Made by a program: the position numbers and the translations under genes. 5,517 nucleotides of DNA from Desulfobacterales bacterium (GTDB lineage Bacteria > Desulfobacterota > DSM-4660 > Desulfatiglandales > B25-G16), in contig DAOVGH010000037.1 of NCBI GenBank assembly GCA_030672485.1, positions 1 through 5,517 on the forward strand, in the 5' to 3' direction. Below are positions 1 to 5,458 of this stretch, one piece after another; positions within the stretch are counted from its first letter, which is position 1, and each line of letters starts with the position of its first letter. The notes under the pieces are model-generated. The model was not told where the DNA came from. It searched no databases and saw only the letters and a program-made list of their open reading frames with translations.

Positions 1-8
1 TAAAGAAA

Positions 9-1091
9 TCATGGCATTCTATATACCATCGAGTTTATATTCATACCTGCTCCTACAGAAGCAAACACGGCAATATCCCCTTTTTTCAACTCATAGTTCT
101 CAACCTTGCCTTTAAGCAACAGGTCAAGCAAGGTAGGCAAGGTCGCCACGGAGCTGTTTCCAAGCCAAGATATAATCATAGGCATGACATAAGGTGGTAC
201 TTCCTTCTCTCTATATATCCTAAACAGACGCTTCAATATTGCCTCATCCATCTTTGCATTCGCCTGGTGTAAAAGAACCCTTTTTATATCACCAAGGGAT
301 AACCCTGCTCTTACAAGACTCTCCTCCACAACTTTCGGAACTGTCCTTAAAGCGTACTGGTACAGCCTATGACCATCCATCTTAAGGAACAATTCATCGC
401 CTTCGTAATCAGGATTATATGATCTACCCATCCGTAGCATGTATGCATGCTCAAGGGTATCAGACCGCGTAGCGTGAGACAGTATTCCAACAGGCTCTCC
501 GCTTGTTATTGCCTCAACTATGGTAGCCCCTGCTCCATCAGCATATATCATGCTGTCCCTGTCATGGGGGTCTGAAACCATGGAAAGAACCTCTGTTCCT
601 ATAACAAGAACTCTCTTCGTATCACCTGACTTGAGATAGTAATCAGCCTGTATCATTCCTTGCAGCCAGCCGGGGCACCCAAAGAGAATATCATAAGCTA
701 TTGTTTTTGGATTCTCTATCCCTAATTTTTGCTTCACTCTTGAAGCGAGGCTTGGAACAAGATCGGACCTTTTATTTTCTGCCTTCACGTCTCCGAAGTT
801 GTGACCAACAATTATGTAGTCAAGGCCCTCTTTGCTAATCTTTGATGACTCAAGGGCATCCTCTGCTGCACGAAAAGCAATATCAGAGGTAACAAGGTCA
901 TCTGTAACATATCTCCTTTCTGCGATACCTGTTATTTTTTCAAACTTCTCTATCATCTCTTCATTTGTGTTGTCGAATTTCTTCCCATCCGGATCATAAA
1001 ACTCATTTCTAAGAAAATCCTTGTTATGAACCTTTCTTGAGGGCACACAACTACCAGTTCCAGTAATAATAGAATGAATATTCTTGCTCAT
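9..1091 (-). CDS. fabH: 3-oxoacyl-ACP synthase III (KAS III) family protein, Bacteroidota-like type
   Basis: Thiolase-fold condensing enzyme of the FabH family, 360 aa and complete. KAS III enzymes condense an acyl-CoA or acyl thioester with malonyl-ACP to start fatty-acid or related chains in the cytoplasm. The full Cys-His-Asn triad is visible: Cys139 in LFGCPGW, His275 in LLHQAN and Asn312 in LGNSSVATLP. The glycine-rich C-terminal FASVGAGMNIN is also present. The stretches VGHNFGDV, AYDILFGCPGW and DPHDRDSMIYADGAGA, and an N-terminal insertion around residues 28-50, match from memory a KAS III paralogue common in Bacteroidota rather than housekeeping FabH, so the primer substrate is open. 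ATG at 1091 gives the usual family N-terminus (ITGTGSCVPS). The AT-rich leader before it has no Shine-Dalgarno sequence, unlike most genes in this window. It lies 36 bp after an attC-like site on the same strand. Family assignment is firm; the exact role in fatty-acid or secondary metabolism is not. Confidence 0.92.
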   Translation of the reverse strand: MSKNIHSIITGTGSCVPSRKVHNKDFLRNEFYDPDGKKFDNTNEEMIEKFEKITGIAERRYVTDDLVTSDIAFRAAEDALESSKISKEGLDYIIVGHNFGDVKAENKRSDLVPSLASRVKQKLGIENPKTIAYDILFGCPGWLQGMIQADYYLKSGDTKRVLVIGTEVLSMVSDPHDRDSMIYADGAGATIVEAITSGEPVGILSHATRSDTLEHAYMLRMGRSYNPDYEGDELFLKMDGHRLYQYALRTVPKVVEESLVRAGLSLGDIKRVLLHQANAKMDEAILKRLFRIYREKEVPPYVMPMIISWLGNSSVATLPTLLDLLLKGKVENYELKKGDIAVFASVGAGMNINSMVYRMP

Positions 1092-1127
1092 AGCGGTTTA
1101 TTTATAATAATCATGTAAATTGTGGGC

Positions 1128-1209
1128 GCCTAACGTCTTCGGTGCAAGAGAAGTCCCGCAAAGCGGAATTTGGGCGAAGCGCAGCGTAGTCTCTTACACC
1201 GCGTTAGGC
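1128..1209 (-). repeat. attC-like (59-base element) integron recombination site
   Basis: An 82-bp imperfect inverted repeat with integron attC layout. The outer boxes are GCCTAAC (1128-1134) and its exact complement GTTAGGC (1203-1209), matching the RYYYAAC / GTTRRRY consensus. The inner arms GGTGCAAGAGA (1141-1151) and TCTCTTACACC (1190-1200) pair at 10 of 11 positions, with one C/A mismatch. A central region (1152-1189) contains the small hairpins CCGCAAAGCGG and GCGAAGCGC. Length is within the known attC range. One departure from the model is that the spacers between outer and inner boxes are unequal (6 and 2 bp). The minus strand is inferred from context: a decayed minus-strand ORF runs into the site and the next minus-strand ORF starts 36 bp beyond it. 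No integrase gene or second site is present in the window. Confidence 0.65.
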
Positions 1210-1569
1210 CATGGTTGCAGTTTACGTACGTTTCATTGCATATAAACCCGTTAGATAGGGTGGAAATCAAGGCGAAAGGAATCCATGTTCCTAGAATACT
1301 TGCAAACATTTCAAAACTCTTTCCAACGACGAGAGCGACAAAAAAACATCCATGAAGACCACAAAGCAAAGAAATAGAATCGCCGTTTGCAATGGGGCAG
1401 TGTAATTGAACTTCTTGAAGTAAATAAGGAATATCACCACAAAGAAGACAGGAACGGCAACTACATGAATTGTCAGAGTATTTTCTACGGAGGTAACCGC
1501 CATGCCAATCCCTATAATCGCTGTGCAAACCGCCCATCCTACAAATGCATGTAATAAGATAGTAATGAC
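1210..1569 (-). pseudogene. Decayed small multi-pass membrane protein gene (frameshifted, no normal start)
   Basis: Two minus-strand frames join into one plausible membrane protein of about 120 aa with four hydrophobic segments. The first frame (1569 down to about 1348) gives LLHAFVGWAVCTAIIGIG, IHVVAVPVFFVVIFLIYF and LQTAILFLCFVVFMD. The second frame (from about 1345 down) gives FFVALVVGKSFEMF and then LGTWIPFALIS. They meet at a 7-base A/T run (1340-1346); one extra T would restore the frame as FMDVFFVALVVGKSFEMF. I remember similar unnamed small membrane proteins with the pattern FMD..FVAL....FEMF..LGTWIPFALI, but cannot check this. The first frame has no ATG, GTG or TTG before Met at 1503, which falls at the end of the first membrane segment, although GGGAGGG (1569-1575) sits where a ribosome site would. 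The second frame has no stop until inside the attC-like site (1130-1132). Function unknown. Confidence 0.6.
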
Positions 1570-1575
1570 CCTCCC

Positions 1576-1709
1576 AATGTTTATTTTGCCCGTAGTATTT
1601 TCCTTATCAAATTAATTGTCAAGTATCCATCTGATATTCCATTGCCTGAACCACAACTTCGCCTGCCGCTGTGCGTGTTTGCCAAGTGCCGAAGGCATTT
1701 GTCAGCTCC
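1576..1709. other. Gap between the hydrolase stop and the decayed gene; nothing recognised
   Basis: This stretch separates the hydrolase stop codon from the remnant membrane-protein gene. I see no convincing promoter, no terminator with a T-run and no second attC core box (RYYYAAC or GTTRRRY) that would mark the other end of a cassette. A 7-bp hairpin at 1684-1700 lies just past the hydrolase gene but has no T-tract. Confidence 0.5.
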
Positions 1710-2516
1710 CTATATTTGTGCGCGAAGGGCAGCTCGGATCAAGTTTTCAGAGGAGTAATGTCCACCTGTGAGCTTGACAAAATGGCTTTCTCCACCGAAA
1801 ACCTCATCTCGAATAGCGGCTGGCGAGAGTCCTTTTCGCTCAAGATCTTTTGCCCTTCGCGACAAATCTTCAAGGTACTCCCTGCATGATCCGAGGGCCT
1901 TGCGGCCGTCCTGCACGATCTTGCCTATTGACGTAAAGAGAATAAGTCTATCGGTTTTGAGACCTTCAAGCTTCCTCATTGACTTTATGTACTCCGATAT
2001 ATCCTCCTCTGGTCGGAGAACCTTAGGTCTTTCACTAACAAAGAGATCTCCGGAGAAGCACCATCCCCTTTCAGGTTCTATTAATGCCACATGCCCTTTA
2101 CAGTGCCCGGGAGTTTCAATCGCGTTAAAAAGGAAATGAGCGGTTTCTATTGTCTCGGGCAAGCAAGCCACTTCAGTTGGTTCTGGATGGCCCCAGACGA
2201 TCTCCTGATACTGGTTCAACCTGGGAATTCGGTTGATGAGGGGAATCGCCTCGCGATGTGAAAATATTTGGATGCCAAACCTCTCCTTCAGAAGGTGATT
2301 AGCACCAACATGATCCTCATGATGGTGCGTGTTTACCGAGAGCTTGAGATCCTGTCCCTCCAGGAATTTAACCAGCTCCTCAGCGGTATGCACACAGCCG
2401 GTATCGATGAGGAGTCCGTCAACAAGGTACGCTGCAACCCAATAAAGCAGTCGTCCCCCGACCTCGCGGCTCATCTTGATTTGGATGACCTCTTCAAAGT
2501 GGTTGACCTCAATCAT
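1710..2516 (-). CDS. MBL-fold metallo-hydrolase (glyoxalase II / COG0491-like)
   Basis: Metallo-beta-lactamase-fold hydrolase, 268 aa, complete; probably cytoplasmic since no signal peptide is seen. Visible motifs are the early strand-Asp LLIDTG (Asp38), the zinc motif THHHEDH giving H64-x-H66-x-D68-H69, TPGH with His138, and FSGDLF with bridging Asp157. These are the first five metal-binding positions of the fold. The place where relatives usually read PGHG instead reads TSIG (residues 195-198, followed by KIVQDGRKAL), so the usual last histidine is Ile197. His253 in TGGHYSSENL could substitute, but that is a guess. Residues 205-268 form a charged helical C-terminal tail. The start is well supported: AGGAGG (2523-2528) lies 6 bp before ATG at 2516. 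Divergent from cobO; nothing nearby indicates the substrate, so thioesterase, lactonase and phosphodiesterase roles all remain possible. Confidence 0.92.
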   Translation of the reverse strand: MIEVNHFEEVIQIKMSREVGGRLLYWVAAYLVDGLLIDTGCVHTAEELVKFLEGQDLKLSVNTHHHEDHVGANHLLKERFGIQIFSHREAIPLINRIPRLNQYQEIVWGHPEPTEVACLPETIETAHFLFNAIETPGHCKGHVALIEPERGWCFSGDLFVSERPKVLRPEEDISEYIKSMRKLEGLKTDRLILFTSIGKIVQDGRKALGSCREYLEDLSRRAKDLERKGLSPAAIRDEVFGGESHFVKLTGGHYSSENLIRAALRAQI

Positions 2517-2731
2517 TCGAGGCCTCCTAGCATCTAGTCTTACCCGACAACGGCGGCATGAGGGATAACGTTCCCGGTATTTGCGACGTTTCTGTCACCT
2601 TCGACCTTTGACGGATTTAGCTTCAGCAACAAATTCCTATTTCCCGTCACCGGATATCTCTGCTCATTCTTACGTTCGCCATAAATCCATTTTTTGCAGA
2701 AACATCTTTAGCATTTTATTTGCTTAAACAC

Positions 2732-2777
2732 AATTCCTTAGCCCCTTAGATTGACATGAATTCCTTAATCGGTTAGA
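2732..2777 (+). repeat. 19-bp imperfect direct repeat over the cobO promoter
   Basis: AATTCCTTAGCCCCTTAGA at 2732-2750 and AATTCCTTAATCGGTTAGA at 2759-2777 agree at 15 of 19 positions, with conserved AATTCCTTA and TTAGA ends. The starts are 27 bp apart. Copy 1 ends directly before the -35 box and copy 2 spans the promoter spacer and most of the -10. That placement suits two binding sites of a regulator, but the regulator is unknown and chance similarity in AT-rich DNA is possible. Confidence 0.45.
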
Positions 2778-2779
2778 AA
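2751..2779 (+). promoter_or_regulatory. Sigma70-type promoter for cobO-ppiD
   Basis: A perfect -35 TTGACA (2751-2756) is followed after 17 bp by TAGAAA (2774-2779), which matches 4 of 6 of TATAAT. Transcription would start near 2786 and give a leader of about 30 nt before the cobO ATG. It is the only strong promoter-like pair in the intergenic region and points into the operon. Confidence 0.55.
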
Positions 2780-2816
2780 ATGGTGCAGGGTATTTAAATC
2801 CAGAAATGGGCGCTCA

Positions 2817-3344
2817 ATGGAAAAAGAGGATGGTCTTGGTTTGATTCAGATCTATACGGGGGATGGAAAGGGAAAGACAACTGCGGCCCTTGGTCTGGCT
2901 ATGAGGGCTGCCGGGCATGATTTCAAGATTGCCATTATTCAGTTTATGAAGATATGGAATTATGGAGAGATAAAAAGCCTCAGGAGGCTTGGCATTGATC
3001 TTTTTCGCTATGGAACAAGAGAATTTGTTGACCCGAAAAATCCATCGCCCATAGACTTTGACCAGGCCCGTAGAGCACTGTCCAAGGCCGAAGAGCTTAT
3101 GAGAAAAGGTGATTACGATGTCCTCATTTTAGATGAGATCAATGTGGCTGTTGATTTCAATCTGATAGCCTTGAAAAGGGTAGTTGATCTTTTAGATAAA
3201 AAACCACATAATCTTGAACTGGTTCTTACCGGACGAAACTGCCCCCAGGAGCTCATTGAAAGGGCTGACCTTGTGTCCATTATAGATGAGATCAAGCACC
3301 CTTACAAAAAGGGCGTAGAGGCGAGAAAGGGGATTGAATTTTAA
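2817..3344 (+). CDS. cobO: Cob(I)yrinic acid a,c-diamide adenosyltransferase (CobO/BtuR/CobA type)
   Basis: ATP:corrinoid adenosyltransferase, 175 aa. It transfers the 5'-deoxyadenosyl group of ATP to the cobalt of reduced corrinoids, making adenosylcobalamin precursors during B12 synthesis or salvage in the cytoplasm. The P-loop GDGKGKTT is at residues 15-22 after the strand IQIYT, and IIQFMKIWNYGE follows at 40-51. The Walker B-like LDEIN is at 105-109, LTGRNCP at 138-143, and the signature tail KHPYKKGVEARKGIEF at 160-175. Length and motif order are normal for the short CobO form without a long N-terminal extension. The ATG at 2817 is preceded only by a weak GGG, so translation may be modest. 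It is the first gene of a likely operon: ppiD begins 17 bp after the TAA stop. No other cobalamin gene is in the window. Confidence 0.95.
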   Translation: MEKEDGLGLIQIYTGDGKGKTTAALGLAMRAAGHDFKIAIIQFMKIWNYGEIKSLRRLGIDLFRYGTREFVDPKNPSPIDFDQARRALSKAEELMRKGDYDVLILDEINVAVDFNLIALKRVVDLLDKKPHNLELVLTGRNCPQELIERADLVSIIDEIKHPYKKGVEARKGIEF

Positions 3345-3361
3345 TTGAGGGAGGCTGAGAA

Positions 3362-5257
3362 ATGTTCATCACCCTAATGAGAAAGCATAGCAAATCCATC
3401 ATGATTAAGGTAATGGTTGGCCTCATTGCCGTTGTCTTCATCTTTTGGGGGATATATTCATTCCGGGAGAGCCCTGGTTCAAAGATGGCCTATGTTAATG
3501 GCGATTTGATCACGGGCCAGGAATATGAAGCGGTCTATCGGGATATGCGCGATGCATTACAGAAACAGTACAGAGAATACTGGAACGATAATCTCATAAA
3601 GGTATTTCACCTCAGGAAGAGGGCGCTGGATAGCCTGATAGAGAAGAGATTAATCAGCCAGGAGGCAGCCAGGCTCGGACTGAAGATTACGGATGACGAG
3701 GTATCCAATGCTATTCTTGCCCACCCTGCCTTTCAAGTGAATGGCGAGTTTGATGAGGGTAGGTATAGGTCTCTCTTGAGGTATAATAGGATGGAGCCGG
3801 AGGACTTTGAATCAGGGATAAAATTGGAATTGCTCGGGCAAAAGGTCCACCAGTTTATCAAATGCTTTTTCCCAATGACAGACATGGAGGTCATGGATTA
3901 CTACACCCACAAAAAAGAGAAGATCAATATTGATTTTGTCTCCTTCAGTCCAGGGGATTTTAAGGAAAAAATAGAGGTAAAACAAGATGAGAAGGAGGCC
4001 TATTTTAAGGAAAACAAGGAGAGATACACGATTCCAGAGAGGATAAAAATAGCCTACCTTGCCCTGGACCCGGCTGATTTCGTGGACAAGGTGGCTATTA
4101 CAGAAGAAGAGATATCAGACTACTATGAATTGAATCAAGAAGGGTTTAAAGATCCGAAACAAATCAAGGCACGGCATATCCTGCTCAAGGTATCGCCGAG
4201 TGCATCTGAATCAGAAGAGGCAGAGGCAAAAGAGAGGGCACTTGCTATATTGAAAAGGGCACGAGATGGAGAGGATTTTTCAGAACTGGCCGGAAAATAC
4301 TCCCAAGGCCCTACTGCTTCAAAAGGAGGGGATCTCGGCTATTTTACAAGGGGCGAAATGGCTAAGCCCTTTGAAGAACTGGCATTTGGTCTTCAATCAG
4401 GAGAGCTCGGCGGACCAGTAAGAACCAAGTTCGGCTGGCACATAATCAAGGTTGATGATATTAAGGATGCCACTATCAAAACACTTGCCGATGTTCGGGA
4501 TCAGATAGTAGCCACTTTACAGGAGGATATAGGCCGGGACCTGGCGCATGAACGGAGCCTGAGTCTGATAGATCAAATGCCATACGATGTTGATTTAGCC
4601 TCCTATGCTGCCCAACATGGGCTTACGGTGAATGAGAGCGATTATTTTCCTAAAGAAGGGCCCATTCCAGGACTGGGAGGGGATGAAAGGCTCAAGGAAT
4701 CTATCCTCTCCTTGGCGAAGGGGGAGATAGGTGAGGTCATCGAACATAAGGGTAAATTCTATATCATCCAGGTTGTTGACAGCAAGGATTCCTATATTCC
4801 GAAGATGAGTGAGGTCTCCGATCAATTACAGAAGGACTTCATAGATCATCTATCTCTCGTTGCTGCTAAAAATGAGGCGGATCATTACCTTGAGGAATTA
4901 AGGGGGGGTGCTGATTGGTCTGAACTGGCTAAAAGGGAGAGCCTAAAGACAGATGAGACAGGCTTCTTTGCCAGAGGAGGGAGCATACCCAAAATCGGCT
5001 ATGCACCATCACTACATGAGGCCGCCTTTTCCCTCTCCTCCCAAAAGAGATACCCGCATCAGGTTTTTGAGGTTAATGAGAAAGCCTATATTATCAGATG
5101 GCTCGATAAAAAGGGCATCAATAGAGAGGCTTTTGATAGAGAAAAGAAGTCCTTTGAACAGGCACTCCTTTTATCAAAGGAGAGAAGGATCTCCCATGCC
5201 TGGCTTCAATCCTTAAAGGGCAAGGCAGAGATAAAGATTGTAACCCCTGTTGAATGA
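3362..5257 (+). CDS. ppiD: PpiD-like membrane-anchored periplasmic peptidyl-prolyl isomerase / chaperone (SurA N-terminal domain)
   Basis: Inner-membrane-anchored folding factor facing the periplasm, 631 aa, close to the length of E. coli PpiD. A short basic N-terminus is followed by one transmembrane helix (about residues 13-32, IMIKVMVGLIAVVFIFWG). Next comes a SurA_N-like chaperone region (about 36-190, with YVNGDLITGQEY and SLIEKRLISQEAARLGL). A parvulin domain lies at about 268-366. It keeps the expected residues: His272 in ARHILL, Asp324 in GGDLGYF, Phe337 in KPFEEL, and Phe357/His360 in FGWHII, so it may be catalytically active. A second, degenerate parvulin-like stretch is at about 515-583. 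GAGGGAGG (3347-3354), 7 bp before the ATG, fixes the start. It follows cobO in a probable operon. PpiD assists proteins leaving the Sec translocon; the specific clients here are unknown. Confidence 0.93.
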   Translation: MFITLMRKHSKSIMIKVMVGLIAVVFIFWGIYSFRESPGSKMAYVNGDLITGQEYEAVYRDMRDALQKQYREYWNDNLIKVFHLRKRALDSLIEKRLISQEAARLGLKITDDEVSNAILAHPAFQVNGEFDEGRYRSLLRYNRMEPEDFESGIKLELLGQKVHQFIKCFFPMTDMEVMDYYTHKKEKINIDFVSFSPGDFKEKIEVKQDEKEAYFKENKERYTIPERIKIAYLALDPADFVDKVAITEEEISDYYELNQEGFKDPKQIKARHILLKVSPSASESEEAEAKERALAILKRARDGEDFSELAGKYSQGPTASKGGDLGYFTRGEMAKPFEELAFGLQSGELGGPVRTKFGWHIIKVDDIKDATIKTLADVRDQIVATLQEDIGRDLAHERSLSLIDQMPYDVDLASYAAQHGLTVNESDYFPKEGPIPGLGGDERLKESILSLAKGEIGEVIEHKGKFYIIQVVDSKDSYIPKMSEVSDQLQKDFIDHLSLVAAKNEADHYLEELRGGADWSELAKRESLKTDETGFFARGGSIPKIGYAPSLHEAAFSLSSQKRYPHQVFEVNEKAYIIRWLDKKGINREAFDREKKSFEQALLLSKERRISHAWLQSLKGKAEIKIVTPVE

Positions 5258-5353
5258 ACCCCGTTAAAAGGATATGGCTTTAAACGCCGCCCTCGATGAG
5301 GAATTAAGATTTTATTCATCTCCGACATAGATTGCGAATCTTTCTAACGGGGT
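5258..5353. repeat. 96-bp element with 16-bp terminal inverted repeats (MITE-like or long hairpin)
   Basis: ACCCCGTTAAAAGGAT (5258-5273) is the near-complement of ATCTTTCTAACGGGGT (5338-5353): 14 of 16 positions match, the outer nine perfectly, and one of the two exceptions is a G-T wobble in plus-strand RNA. The arms enclose 64 bp with a small CCTC-GAT-GAGG hairpin and a looser GATGA...TCATC pairing. The element begins at the base right after the ppiD TGA. It has no coding capacity and no T-tract, so it is not a standard terminator. It could be a non-autonomous mobile element, an intergenic REP-like repeat, or an mRNA 3'-end structure protecting the operon transcript. Confidence 0.6.
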
Positions 5354-5387
5354 GAAAACATAGACCCACGTCTTGAATGCTTTCTCC

Positions 5388-5419
5388 TTGACATAACGCG
5401 GGAATAAATGTTTATTCCC
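5388..5419 (+). promoter_or_regulatory. Candidate promoter overlapped by a perfect palindromic operator
   Basis: TTGACA (5388-5393, perfect -35) is followed after 17 bp by TTTATT (5411-5416, 4 of 6 of TATAAT). The spacer and -10 are covered by an exact inverted repeat, GGGAATAAA (5400-5408), TG, TTTATTCCC (5411-5419). Two 9-bp half sites around a 2-bp centre are typical of a dimeric repressor's operator, and a protein bound here would cover the -10. Predicted start is near 5423, about 36 nt before the next gene's GTG. Confidence 0.5.
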
Positions 5420-5424
5420 ATTGT

Positions 5425-5458
5425 CTTTCTACACTAAGGAAAAAAGGAGAATAGAAAG
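5425..5458 (+). other. Leader hairpin with the ribosome site in its loop
   Basis: CTTTCTA (5425-5431) and TAGAAAG (5452-5458) are exact complements. They would form a 7-bp stem with a 20-nt loop containing the AAGGAG ribosome site (ending 5449). The stem closes directly against the GTG start at 5459. If the upstream promoter is used, this hairpin forms nearly the whole 5' leader. Short stems like this also occur by chance. Confidence 0.35.

Larger units (their letters stand above)
2517..2816. other. Divergent intergenic region between MBL hydrolase and cobO
   Basis: About 300 bp between two divergent genes. The left edge holds the strong ribosome site of the hydrolase gene (AGGAGG complement at 2523-2528). 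No good sigma70 promoter for that gene stands out. The right quarter (2732-2779) holds a direct repeat and a good promoter for cobO. The centre (about 2540-2730) contains no supportable gene or RNA. Confidence 0.6.

Noticed and set aside
1250..1256. GTTAGAT, a match to the attC right-hand core consensus
   Set aside because: No partner RYYYAAC box with paired inner arms lies at attC distance. It sits inside the remnant coding frame.
1684..1700. Hairpin AAGTGCC-GAA-GGCATTT just past the hydrolase stop, considered as a terminator
   Set aside because: On the minus strand the stem has an A-C mismatch and no T-run follows it, so it is not a credible intrinsic terminator.
1768..2139. Plus-strand open frame opposite the hydrolase gene
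   Set aside because: It lies antisense to a well-supported gene with intact zinc motifs, has no ribosome site, and its translation shows no domain-like pattern.
2540..2650. A 36-codon minus-strand frame starting with GTG in the divergent intergenic region
   Set aside because: No ribosome site, no recognisable domain, and it ends just before the hydrolase's own ribosome site. A frame this short is expected by chance.
2690..2695. T6 run in the intergenic region considered as a terminator tail
   Set aside because: No stable hairpin precedes it, and no plus-strand gene ends upstream of it.
5258..5353. The inverted-repeat element considered as a second attC site or a CRISPR-type repeat
   Set aside because: The arms read CCCCGTTA outward-in, the opposite arrangement to attC core boxes (YYYAAC inward), and there is no repeated unit-spacer pattern.
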